From positions 6,233,501 through 6,297,500 of the forward strand of contig NZ_CP083951.1 in assembly GCF_006440675.2 (NCBI RefSeq): 64,000 bases of DNA, written 5' to 3'. Of this stretch, positions 45,501 to 53,151 are shown one piece after another. Made by a program: the position numbers and the translations under genes. Numbering within the stretch: position 1 is the stretch's first letter; the number at the start of each line of letters is the position of its first letter. The notes under the pieces are model-generated. The model saw only the letters and a program-made list of their open reading frames with translations, ran no database searches and was not told where the DNA came from. The stretch is from Mesorhizobium sp. B2-8-5 (GTDB taxonomy: Bacteria; Pseudomonadota; Alphaproteobacteria; Rhizobiales; Rhizobiaceae).

Positions 45501-46054
45501 ACCGTTTCTTCGCGCAGAATCTTGCGCCGCTGATCGACATGACCGGCCAGGAATGGACCTGGAAACAGGACGCTCGCTCCAGCCGCGATCTTGCGAAGTC
45601 GACCTTGAAAGCGTTCCAGTCGGCCGCGGAAATCCGTAACACCTTCTTTCCTTCCGGCGGCTCGGTGCCTTCGGTCTCGATCACCATCACCCCCACCTCG
45701 GTGAACAGCGAAGTCGACAGCGCTGTGCTCAATGTCGACGGGCAGACGGTCCAGAGCGCCCAGGCCGGCAACGCTCCGAGCATCGTGACATGGCCGAGCG
45801 GCGCCGCTTCCGGATCGGCGAGCCTCAGCCTCGTGCCGGAAATGCCCGGCCGCGAGTCCGCGCTCAAATTCGAAGGGCCGTGGGCGTTGAAGCGGCTTTT
45901 CGACAAGGCGACCATCACCGGCGACGGCGCCAACACGGAAGCCCGCTTCGTGATCGGCGGACGTGATGTCGCCTACACGATCCAGGTCGGCTCGGGCGCC
46001 AATCCCCTGCTGCTGCCTGCCTTGTCCGGCTTCAGCTGTCCGAAGGCGTTCTGA
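42527..46054 (+). CDS. tssM2: T6SS inner-membrane protein TssM (IcmF, copy 2)
   Basis: 1175 residues, same layout as copy 1: two N-terminal membrane segments (about 7-25 and 42-60), NTPase-like domain with intact Walker A GPPGAGKT at 118-125 and LIDTAGRYTTQE, third membrane segment near 420-445 (GGLAAIALAALAALGMLGLSFF), and a long periplasmic part ending SGFSCPKAF. The final F-x-C-P is shared with copy 1. Both copies therefore appear functional. No second TssJ, TssK or sheath gene goes with it. It is followed after 117 bases by the PP2C phosphatase. Confidence 0.95.
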   Translation: MRWTPRIFSLLALAGFSAAVWYAGPLIRFADTRPFAPAWLRATIIGVTIVVLALFYGVRFWQRRKAQKALETAIVRSDERNDESQVLEARMSEAIATLKRTSGKRNFLYDIPWYIVIGPPGAGKTTALVNSGLKFPLAGSGSAQPVAGVGGTRSCDWWFTDEAVLIDTAGRYTTQETDREHDKASWLAFLGLLKKHRTRQPINGVILAISLADLIGFDDRQLDAHVTEIRIRLRELHETLKIQFPVYLLFTKADLIRGFMDYFGDFDEARRRKVWGATFQTADRTRNMAGEAPAAFDELAKRLAEEIADRLQEEADPVARITLFGFPAQFGALKARITQFVGSLFDTSRSQVNVSLRGLYFSSGTQEGTPFDQVLGAIGRSFGSASQAHLSGAGKSFFLHDLLVKVIFPESGWVSFDRASERRARLARFGGLAAIALAALAALGMLGLSFFANKQLIASTRQAMAHYRDSADTLLNSTTVTDVDLENVIGPLDQLRNLPAGFENGDQAKPIEETFGLSQRERLLSASKTAYRQALERTFRSRLLVQAERTIQARMADPVALYEPLKIYLMLGGKAPKVDDELVVSWMKQDWEENRYPGENNREGRAQLEKHLRAMLALDDAYDPVFELNQPLVEAAQRSLGRMSLTDRAWAQIKSAVYAARLKDFSIAARAGPEAQLLFERTDGSELADLQVTGLYTRGGFNSFFLPQLSRIAQMLVDDQWVLGGGGEQGGIDQDLPKLGPELIDRYGKEFAAAWNGVLDQLKLKTMLKDKPQYLALSAVAAPDSPLDQLFTAIADETALTKDSAAEGDTGTAQQDPASMAKGLARIGLQIAGGKSQSRAGASSAVAQNAGASVEAQFRSFQALVGGAAGHRPLDALTQNFHDIFQSLKLAADVPTQTERVNANLQLQISTLRANVSRLPKPLARMVNAAADEFEGNVAETSVANLNQNLDQTVTRACEEAVNGRYPFTRDGTDEISMADFTKLFAPGGLMDRFFAQNLAPLIDMTGQEWTWKQDARSSRDLAKSTLKAFQSAAEIRNTFFPSGGSVPSVSITITPTSVNSEVDSAVLNVDGQTVQSAQAGNAPSIVTWPSGAASGSASLSLVPEMPGRESALKFEGPWALKRLFDKATITGDGANTEARFVIGGRDVAYTIQVGSGANPLLLPALSGFSCPKAF

Positions 46055-46171
46055 CATGGCTGGAGCGAGCCTTCATTTCGGTACTCTAATGTATACGCTT
46101 GTGGCAGAGTGGCCTGGGCACGCGGCCCGTGACTGGTCACAGAGGACGCTCGCGAAGCGCTTGGTGGCAAA

Positions 46172-46951
46172 TTGAGCACTGTCGCCCTCCCCATCGAAAG
46201 CTTCGGCGTGAGCCACAAGGGCTGCGTGCGCGATCACAACGAGGACAATTACCTCATCGAACCGCAGACCGGGCTCTGGGTGGTGGCCGACGGCATGGGC
46301 GGGCATGAGGCGGGTGAAGTCGCCTCGGCCAGCATCGTCGACCATCTGGCAACGATCGGCATTGCGAGCTCCGCGCCGGACCTTCGCGCCCGCTTCGAGG
46401 ACCGGCTCAGCCGCGCCAATGCCGAGATCCGCGACATATCGCGATCGCGCGGCGTCACCATCGGCTCCACTTTCGCGGCCCTGCTTGCCATGGATGGACG
46501 TTTCGCCTGCCTGTGGGCCGGCGACAGCCGCATCTATCTCGTGCGCAACGGCTCGATCTTCCAGGTTTCGAAGGATCACACCGAGGTGCAGGAATTGCTC
46601 GACCGCGGCATGATCAGCGCGGAGGAAGCGCGCACCTGGCCGCGCCGCAACGTGATCACGCATGCGGTCGGCGTCAGCGACGAGCTCGAGATCGATTTCC
46701 AGCAGGGCGAGCTGATGGCGGGCGACGTTTTCGTCCTGGGCACCGACGGACTGACCGCGCATGTCAGCGACGCCGAAATCGAGGCCGCGGTCAAATCCGC
46801 CACGCCGCGGGCGGCCTGCCAGATCCTGCTGGACATGGTGCTGACGCGCGGCGGAACCGACAATGTGACCATTGTACTCGTGAAGATCGGCGGCGGGCGC
46901 AACGGCGCGCTCCATCCGGATCGGTCCGCAGTGGAGGGCCAGGCCAGATGA
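46172..46951 (+). CDS. pppA: PP2C family Ser/Thr phosphatase of the T6SS
   Basis: 259 residues with all PP2C motifs: SHKGCVRDHNEDN (residues 14-26), VVADGMGGHEAGEVAS (37-52), LWAGDSRIYLVRNG, GTDGLTAHVSD and GGTDNVTIVLV, so the metal-binding Asp residues are present. PppA-type enzymes remove the phosphate that the kinase puts on T6SS targets and so switch the system off. The start is TTG, with GGTGGC just upstream, because no ATG lies near the conserved N-terminus. It overlaps the kinase gene by 4 bases (ATGA), tying the two antagonists together. Confidence 0.93.
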   Translation: MSTVALPIESFGVSHKGCVRDHNEDNYLIEPQTGLWVVADGMGGHEAGEVASASIVDHLATIGIASSAPDLRARFEDRLSRANAEIRDISRSRGVTIGSTFAALLAMDGRFACLWAGDSRIYLVRNGSIFQVSKDHTEVQELLDRGMISAEEARTWPRRNVITHAVGVSDELEIDFQQGELMAGDVFVLGTDGLTAHVSDAEIEAAVKSATPRAACQILLDMVLTRGGTDNVTIVLVKIGGGRNGALHPDRSAVEGQAR

Positions 46952-49425
46952 GCGACGACGACAAGACGCGGATTTCGACGAACGTCATCTATACCGGGGT
47001 GGGCACGCAGCTCAGCGGCATTTACGAGCTCGACGAGAGGATCGCCTCCGGCGGCATGGGCGAAGTCTATCGCGGCCACAACATCCAGACCGGCGACCAC
47101 GTGGCGATCAAGATCGTGCTGCCAGAATTCGCGCGCGACCAGACGATCCTGTCGCTGTTCCGCAAGGAGGCGTCGATCCTCAACCATCTGTCGCATGACG
47201 CAGTGGTGCGCTACCACGTCTTCACCATCGATACGGGGATCGGCCGTCCCTATCTCGCGATGGAGTTCGTCGACGGCGAGTCACTGTTCGACGTCATGCG
47301 GCGCGGACCGATGCAGGGGAACGATGTGCGCCGGCTTTGCCATCGCCTCGCTTCCGGCTTGAGCGCCGTGCATCAGGCGGGCGCCGTGCACCGCGACCTC
47401 TCGCCGGACAACATCATCCTGCCCGGCGGCCGGGTGGAGCGCGCCAAGATCATCGATTTCGGCATCGCGCGCTCGGCGACCGTCGGCGGCGAAACGCTGA
47501 TCGGCGGAAAATTCGCCGGCAAATACAACTATGTTTCGCCCGAGCAGCTCGGTCTCTATGGCGGTGATGTCAGCGAGCAATCCGATATCTACAGCCTTGG
47601 GCTGGTGCTGGCCGCGGCACTGCGCGGAAAGCCGCTCGACATGAGCGGGTCGCAATACGAGGTCATCGAGAAGCGCCGGACCGTGCCGGACCTGTCGGAT
47701 ATCGATCCCGATTTCCACGACCTGATCTCGGCCATGCTGCAGCCGGATCCGCGCGACCGGCCGGCCAGCATGAGCGAGATCGCCCGGGCGACGCGCGGCG
47801 AGGATCTCGAGGCGACATTGCCGCCGCCGGTGTCGTTTGGAGCACGCGAACGCTCCGGTTTGCCGCGCGCTGGGTGGACGGCGCCGCCGGACTCCAAGCC
47901 CCAGCCGCCGACGCCTCCCGGCGAGCCGCGCTTCGTCGAGCATGTGCGCCCTGCATACCTGTCGGAGCAACGGCCCGCCCCGGCTGCCGCTCCGGCGAGC
48001 GCACCTGCGACCGCACCGGCTGCGCCGCGAAAGGCTTCACGGATACCCGTCATCGCCGGCGGCGTTGCGGCGCTGGCTGTGCTGGTTGGGAGTGGCCTTT
48101 ATTTCAGCGGCGTCCTGGCGCCCCCGCCGGTGACGGAAAAATCCACACCGCTGACACCGAAGCCGGTCGCCGAAGCCGCCAAACCAGTGGCCGAAGCGCA
48201 GCAGCCGGAAGCGCCGAAACCCCAACCGCAGACGCCGTCCGCGCCTCAGCTGGAATCGCCGAAAACTGACGGCGCCGCCACCGTCGAGAAGCCGACGCCA
48301 CCTGCCGCTCAGCCGAAGAGCGAGGCAAAAAGCCAGACGCCTCAGGTCGGGACCAAACCCGTGCAACCCCTGGCGCAGCAGTCGCCGGCTCCCGCACCAA
48401 CGGCCGCCGAAAGCCGGAAGCCGGCGCAGCCGACGAGCGAGCCGGTGGTCAAGACGCCGGAACCGAGCCAGGCGGCTCAGAACAAGCCGGCGCAGGAGGC
48501 GAATCCGCCGGCAGCCAAGCCCAGCGTAAAAGACCTCGTTGACATGCTTTCCAAGCTGCCCAAGCCGAACGCTTCCCCGCCCCCCGCTCCGGAGAGTCCG
48601 GCGCCGGCGCAGCCGACCACCCCGCCGGCCGAGCCTAAGGCACAGACCCCAACAGCCAACCCGCCGGAAACGCCGACAGCGCCAGCACAGCCGGCCCAGC
48701 AACCGCAGCCGCCGGCGACCAAGCAGCCGGACACTGACGTCGCCATCAATGTGCCAAAGCCGGCGCTTCCGTCACTGGAAGAGGACACGGCCAACTGGAA
48801 CGACCAGCGCTCCTGGGTTCGCGATTTCAGCGGCGGCAGCTGTTTTTACGCGAACGTGACATCGGGACCGGGCGCTTCCCCCGCGATCGAGGGATACGGG
48901 ACGGCGGTCCAACCCTTCGAACAATTGCTCAGCGATTTCCAGACCAGGTTCCATATCGAGCCGGACATCAGCGTGCGCCTCATCACGCTCTCCCAGTGCG
49001 GAGTGCCCACTTTCCTTCGCTTCCTCGACCGGAGCTCGGCCGCGAAGCCGCAGCTTGTCCTGGACCGGACATCGGTCCCGGATGGCTCGCCGGTCAGCGG
49101 CGCGCTCTATACGGGCGGCGGGCTCGTCTCGAACATCATGCTGATCGACCATAAGGGCGTGGCGTTCAATCTCGACGACCGCATGGTGCCGCAAACCGAC
49201 AAGGTGACCTTCAACATCCCGATCGGCCTCGCCGCCGCGGACAAGGCAGCCGGCAAGGCGGTGCCGCAGATCATGCTGGTGATCACCGGGCCCAAGGACA
49301 TCCAGGCCGCCATGTTCTCCAGGCCGACGCCGGCCTCGGAGCTTTTGCCCAGGATCCTCGAGGAGATCGAGGCCGACGGATCGCAGTTCTCCGCCACGGC
49401 CACCTATTTCCGGCTTGGCGGATAG
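46948..49425 (+). CDS. ppkA: Membrane Ser/Thr protein kinase of the T6SS (PpkA-type)
   Basis: 825 residues. The kinase domain (about 25-285) has ASGGMGEVYRG at 33-43, catalytic Lys 55, VHRDLSPDN at 147-155 and DFG at 170-172, so it should be active. Then a short linker, one membrane segment (about 366-387, IPVIAGGVAALAVLVGSGLYF), and about 230 residues of Pro/Ala/Gln-rich periplasmic linker (about 388-610). A C-terminal globular domain follows (about 610-825, SWVRDFSGGSCFYANVTSGPG). The ATG at 46948 is in the ATGA overlap with pppA; longer frames upstream are shadows. In other systems, PpkA phosphorylates Fha or TssL to trigger assembly. Confidence 0.93.
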   Translation: MSDDDKTRISTNVIYTGVGTQLSGIYELDERIASGGMGEVYRGHNIQTGDHVAIKIVLPEFARDQTILSLFRKEASILNHLSHDAVVRYHVFTIDTGIGRPYLAMEFVDGESLFDVMRRGPMQGNDVRRLCHRLASGLSAVHQAGAVHRDLSPDNIILPGGRVERAKIIDFGIARSATVGGETLIGGKFAGKYNYVSPEQLGLYGGDVSEQSDIYSLGLVLAAALRGKPLDMSGSQYEVIEKRRTVPDLSDIDPDFHDLISAMLQPDPRDRPASMSEIARATRGEDLEATLPPPVSFGARERSGLPRAGWTAPPDSKPQPPTPPGEPRFVEHVRPAYLSEQRPAPAAAPASAPATAPAAPRKASRIPVIAGGVAALAVLVGSGLYFSGVLAPPPVTEKSTPLTPKPVAEAAKPVAEAQQPEAPKPQPQTPSAPQLESPKTDGAATVEKPTPPAAQPKSEAKSQTPQVGTKPVQPLAQQSPAPAPTAAESRKPAQPTSEPVVKTPEPSQAAQNKPAQEANPPAAKPSVKDLVDMLSKLPKPNASPPPAPESPAPAQPTTPPAEPKAQTPTANPPETPTAPAQPAQQPQPPATKQPDTDVAINVPKPALPSLEEDTANWNDQRSWVRDFSGGSCFYANVTSGPGASPAIEGYGTAVQPFEQLLSDFQTRFHIEPDISVRLITLSQCGVPTFLRFLDRSSAAKPQLVLDRTSVPDGSPVSGALYTGGGLVSNIMLIDHKGVAFNLDDRMVPQTDKVTFNIPIGLAAADKAAGKAVPQIMLVITGPKDIQAAMFSRPTPASELLPRILEEIEADGSQFSATATYFRLGG

Positions 49426-49436
49426 CATGAACGCCG

Positions 49437-49931
49437 ATGGACCTTCGCACCCTGCGCTCTCCGCACCAGCCCCCGCCACGCAAGCAGCGTAACCGGCTCC
49501 GATCGCCGTTCCCGGGCCGCATGACGCTTGCCGCGCTGCTTGGCGCGGCGCTGTTCTCGATCCTTTCGCCCGGCAAGGCGCATGCCGAATTCACCGTCTG
49601 CAACCAGACGCTCGACGTCGTCAATCTGGCCGTCGGACAGAAGGTCGACAATGCCGACCAGACGGACGGCTGGTGGACGATCGGCGCCAACCAGTGCGTC
49701 AACGTCATCCGCGAGGAACTGACCAACCGCTATATCTATCTCTACGCGACGGACGTCTTCGGCCACGCGATCCTCAACGGCTCGACCGAGATGTGCATCG
49801 ACCGGCGGCGCTTCTCGATCCGCGGCATCGACGAGTGCTGGCAGCGCGGCCATATCGCGGCGCGCTTCGTCGAGGTCGACACGCTCGAGCAGGTGCGCTG
49901 GACCTATTTCCTGACCGGAAACAGCCCGTGA
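49437..49931 (+). CDS. DUF1036 family exported protein
   Basis: 164 residues. A basic N-terminal stretch with RKQRNR leads to a signal peptide (about 29-50, MTLAALLGAALFSILSPGKAHA) and then the DUF1036 domain (FTVCNQTLDVVNLAVGQK, GWWTIGANQCVNVI, AILNGSTEMCIDRRRFSI, ECWQRGHIAARFVEV) with four or more cysteines that could form disulphides in the periplasm. A later start at 49521 would remove the basic extension. Its function is not known. It lies 11 bases after the kinase gene and overlaps the peptidase gene by 4 bases, so it is co-transcribed with both. Confidence 0.86.
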   Translation: MDLRTLRSPHQPPPRKQRNRLRSPFPGRMTLAALLGAALFSILSPGKAHAEFTVCNQTLDVVNLAVGQKVDNADQTDGWWTIGANQCVNVIREELTNRYIYLYATDVFGHAILNGSTEMCIDRRRFSIRGIDECWQRGHIAARFVEVDTLEQVRWTYFLTGNSP

Positions 49932-52369
49932 CGCACTCGATCGACACGAGCTTCAGACAGAAGAAGCAGGCGCGCCTGGCCGCGCAACGGCGCAAGCTTT
50001 GGCGGCGGGCCCTTGCCGGCCTTGCCACGCTCGCCGTCGTCGCGTTAGCCACCGGCTTCTACCTGACCAGGGACTACTGGTCGTTCGGCGATGAGGACGA
50101 AGAGTTGCATCCGGTCGAGGGCATGGAAGACGTGCCGCCCGACGCCTCGGTCTATGTGCCGGCGATCATCGATCTCGCCGGCGATCCGATGTGGATCACG
50201 CTGGCGCCCGATGCCGACACCGCGACAAAGGGCAAGACCGTAGCGCGTCCAGCCGAACTCGACAGTTCCGGGGCTTCGCCGCAGATCGAAATCCTGTCCG
50301 ACGTGATGCTGAGCGCCAGCGAAAAGTTCATGACGACGATCCCGTCGACGCAGGAGGATTTCGCCTTCTTCCAGGCACAGCGGCAGGCTGCTCCGAAGCC
50401 TTCGGCAACGGAGCCGGAAGATGAGCAACCGGCCCCGCCCGCTCCGGCCGCGGCGCCGGACGATCAACAGGGCGATCCGCAAGGCGACCTGCAGAATGAT
50501 CTCCAGGTGGCGCCGGACGAAAGCGATGCCGGCTCGGCGCCCAAGGCAGACGCCGACGACCCCGAGGCCGGCTGGGGCGAGACCATCGACCAGGGGGAGG
50601 CAGCACTCCCGGCTTTCACGAAAACCGCGATCGAGAACAACACGACCGTTGCGACCGTCGCCAGCGAATACCAGCGCTTCGAGGCGACCGAGGACACCTT
50701 CGTGAAGATCCTCAACGACCGCAGCCTGGACAGCGTCGCGCTCGACGCGCATTTCTCCGCCGACGACGCGAAGCTTGCGGGCGAAGCGCTGAAGACGCTG
50801 TTCAACCGCGACGGGCTGGAGTCCGGCTTTGTCGTGGCCATGCGCGGGTTCCGGTCGAATCGCGAGACGACGACCATGTCGCTGATGCAGGTCTCCATCT
50901 ACGCGAGGAACGTCTATGTCGGCACGCTGACGCGCAACGCAGCCGGCGCCTTCGTGTCGGGCGTCGACCCCTGGGTGCGCGAGGACCTCTTCAACTATTC
51001 CGGCGCTTCCGATCAGGGCGGGCCCAAGCGGCAGTACCGCCTGCTCGACGCGATCTACTCGACCGCGGCGCGCAACAAGGTGCCGACCAGCGTCATCGGC
51101 GAGGCGATCATGTATCTGTCGCGGGGACAGGACCTCGACGCCTTCGCCAGCGAGGACCAGCGCCTGGTGCTGATCTATTCGCAGACGCCGCGCGGCCAGG
51201 GCGAGATCTCCGGGCGGGTGCTCTATGTCGGTGTCCAGGGCACGGACAAGAGCCTCGACTGTTTCGTCTTCCAGCAGAGCGACGGCCAGTATGCCTGTGT
51301 GACCGGCGACGACCAGGTCCGCTCGCTGACCGTCACCAACGGCATGGTCACGCCGGTCGCCGGAGTGATGACCTCGACCTTCGGCCCGCGCAAGCATCCG
51401 ATCCTGGGCACGGTTCGAATCCACAAGGGCGTCGACTGGGCGGCGCCGGTCGGCACGCCGATCATGGCCGCCTTCGACGGCGAGATCTCGTTCCAGGGCG
51501 ATGGCGGCAGCTATGGCAATCTGGTGAAGATCACGCATGCCAACGGCCGCGAGACGCGCTACGCGCATATGCAGAAATTCGCGATCGCCAGCGGCGTCGG
51601 CACCAAGGTGAAGGCCGGCGACGTCATCGGCTATATCGGCACTACGGGGCTTTCGACCGGCCCGCATTTGCATTTCGAGCTCTACCAGAACGGCGAGGCG
51701 ATCGACCCGCTGGGGACGGTCACCTCGGTCGCCACCGCCGTGTCCGTCAGTTCGGGCGGCTCCGGCGATGCCGCGGTCGAGACGCTGACCGACCGGATCG
51801 TGCATGTCGAAAGCGGCGGCAGCGCGCGAGCCAAGAATCCGCTTTCCTCGGCAACCGGCGCCGGCCAGTTCATCTCCAAGACCTGGATCCGGATGATGAA
51901 CACCTATCGGCCCGACCTCGCCCGCTCGCTGTCGACCGCCGATCTGCTTGCGCTTCGCTACGACGCCACGCTGTCGCGTGAAATGGTGCGCAACTTGGCG
52001 CGCGAAGGGGAAGCCTATCTGCGCGCGCGCGGCCACCAGATCACCGCCGGACGCCTCTATCTTTGCCATTTCCTCGGCATGGAAGGGGCGCATCAGGTGC
52101 TGGCGGCGCCGGGTTCGTCGCAGTTGACTGCGGTTCTCGGATCCGCCGTCATCCAGGCCAACCCGTTCCTCACCGGCAAGACCGCCAGTTATGTCGTGGA
52201 CTGGGCCGAGCGGAAAATGGGGCAGAAAGCGCCGCGCGTGGTCACCGACCAGGGCCAGCCGACGACAACCACGACCGAGGTCCGGCAGACATCGCCGGAG
52301 TTCGAGAAATACAAGCAGGCGATCGCCGCGTTGATAGGTTCGATCCAGAATACGCTGGAGCCCGGCTAG
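49928..52369 (+). CDS. Inner-membrane M23 peptidase fused to lytic-transglycosylase-like domain
   Basis: 813 residues, GTG start in a GTGA overlap with the DUF1036 gene. One membrane anchor (about 28-47, ALAGLATLAVVALATGFYL), an acidic Pro-rich stalk (about 55-220), a helical/coiled region, then an M23 LytM domain with HKGVD (His 499, Asp 503) and HLHFE (His 580, His 582), the full zinc set. A C-terminal segment contains VESGG at 627-631 (Glu 628 as candidate catalytic acid), NPLSSATGAGQFISKTW and YLCHFLGMEGA, the pattern of a goose-lysozyme/SLT fold. It should cut both peptide and glycan bonds of peptidoglycan in the periplasm, perhaps opening the wall for the T6SS. Not a secreted effector by its anchor. 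Confidence 0.88.
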   Translation: MTHSIDTSFRQKKQARLAAQRRKLWRRALAGLATLAVVALATGFYLTRDYWSFGDEDEELHPVEGMEDVPPDASVYVPAIIDLAGDPMWITLAPDADTATKGKTVARPAELDSSGASPQIEILSDVMLSASEKFMTTIPSTQEDFAFFQAQRQAAPKPSATEPEDEQPAPPAPAAAPDDQQGDPQGDLQNDLQVAPDESDAGSAPKADADDPEAGWGETIDQGEAALPAFTKTAIENNTTVATVASEYQRFEATEDTFVKILNDRSLDSVALDAHFSADDAKLAGEALKTLFNRDGLESGFVVAMRGFRSNRETTTMSLMQVSIYARNVYVGTLTRNAAGAFVSGVDPWVREDLFNYSGASDQGGPKRQYRLLDAIYSTAARNKVPTSVIGEAIMYLSRGQDLDAFASEDQRLVLIYSQTPRGQGEISGRVLYVGVQGTDKSLDCFVFQQSDGQYACVTGDDQVRSLTVTNGMVTPVAGVMTSTFGPRKHPILGTVRIHKGVDWAAPVGTPIMAAFDGEISFQGDGGSYGNLVKITHANGRETRYAHMQKFAIASGVGTKVKAGDVIGYIGTTGLSTGPHLHFELYQNGEAIDPLGTVTSVATAVSVSSGGSGDAAVETLTDRIVHVESGGSARAKNPLSSATGAGQFISKTWIRMMNTYRPDLARSLSTADLLALRYDATLSREMVRNLAREGEAYLRARGHQITAGRLYLCHFLGMEGAHQVLAAPGSSQLTAVLGSAVIQANPFLTGKTASYVVDWAERKMGQKAPRVVTDQGQPTTTTTEVRQTSPEFEKYKQAIAALIGSIQNTLEPG

Positions 52370-52597
52370 TTCTCGGTTCACCAGCAACAGCGTTTTTCGA
52401 CGCGGGGTGACTAGTTTGACGAACTGCGCATGGACGGAACCGCGCTGCCCGCCATCGCCGCACCATCCACAAAACCTCCATTAGGATTCACTCATGTTAT
52501 GGTGATCCGCAGAGCAACAATATCGTTAACGGTTCGGGCAAGTGGCGAGGCTCGCATCTGAGGCTGGAACATTTCAGCGAATTCGACGTTGCCCGCC

Positions 52598-52804
52598 ATG
52601 GTCAAAAAGCAATCCAACGACAACGGTTCATACTTCGAATTCGACGTCATGCGCGAAGCGTTCAAGCGCTGGGTCGACGAAGACAAGGTTCCTGAAGATC
52701 AATGGCGGCCGCGCGCAACGAAGCTGGTCCGTATCGTGACCGGAGACGATTATGTCGACCCCAACATAGTCGAATGGATCATGCGTAAAAAGCCCCAGCG
52801 CTGA
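52598..52804 (+). CDS. Small conserved-looking protein, function unknown
   Basis: 68 residues: MVKKQSNDNGSYFEFDVMRE then AFKRWVDEDKVPEDQWRPRATKLVRIVTGDDYVDPNIVEWIMRKK. Highly charged, no signal or membrane segment. The ATG at 52598 is preferred to a TTG at 52589. The composition and codon use look like a real gene, but I recognise no family. It stands alone after the peptidase, with 228 bases upstream that hold no other gene, so it may have its own promoter. Confidence 0.6.
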   Translation: MVKKQSNDNGSYFEFDVMREAFKRWVDEDKVPEDQWRPRATKLVRIVTGDDYVDPNIVEWIMRKKPQR

Positions 52805-52817
52805 AGGATCGGCGCTA

Positions 52818-52864
52818 ATGCATGTCGCGCAAAATGACCTCCGTTTTGCGACAACGACATGCAT
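52818..52864. repeat. 47-bp palindromic repeat, copy 3 (GCATGTCG ends)
   Basis: Begins ATGCATGTCGCGC and ends CGACATGCAT, the same 10-base ends as the elements at 8879 and 9862, but with a different centre (AAAATGACCTCCGTTTTGCG) that forms its own dyad. It shows the element is a dispersed family in this genome, not a local duplication. Confidence 0.8.
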
Positions 52865-52874
52865 CAAGTAACGA

Positions 52875-52920
52875 CCTAAAGCGCGTCGCGTGAATCCGTT
52901 TCGACGCGACGCGCTTTAGG
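52875..52920. terminator. 46-bp perfect-armed palindrome between convergent genes
   Basis: CCTAAAGCGCGTCGCG and CGCGACGCGCTTTAGG form 16-base perfect arms around a 14-base centre (TGAATCCGTTTCGA). Located between the small plus-strand gene and the minus-strand OmpA gene, it could end transcription from both sides, although it has no T-run. It is also typical of another rhizobial intergenic palindrome type. Confidence 0.55.
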
Positions 52921-53151
52921 GCTTTGGGCATGTACGCTGTACCAGCATGACCGAATATCAGGTTGCGCTAATATCGTGAATGAGTGGTAAATCGCTGCAC
53001 GGTCCAATGCCGCGGAGGCTTCGGCTGTGCAAGACCGCCCGGCTATTGCGGTGGGCGGTGCACTCAAGAACCGATCGAAGATGAGAGCTAGCCTGTCGGC
53101 AGCGCCCGCATCGGCAATTCGCTATGAGCTGACTGGCCTGGGCCGGCCGCC

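Larger units (their letters stand above)
52805..53151. other. Gene-free stretch with two palindromic elements
   Basis: 347 bases between the small gene and the OmpA-like gene. The left part holds a third GCATGTCG element and a 46-base palindrome; both are listed separately. From 52921 onward I see no gene, no clear hairpin and no promoter. Confidence 0.5.

Noticed and set aside
46055..46171. Sequence between tssM2 and the phosphatase considered as a tRNA-like or small-gene region
   Set aside because: No cloverleaf pairing or start signal could be found; it is an ordinary spacer.
48110..48780. Pro/Ala/Gln-rich DNA repeats considered as a tandem-repeat element
   Set aside because: It is the in-frame low-complexity linker of the membrane kinase.
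49928..52369. The M23/transglycosylase protein considered as a secreted T6SS effector
   Set aside because: It has a membrane anchor and stalk, no PAAR/VgrG/Hcp linkage and no adjacent immunity gene; a role in the own cell wall is more likely.
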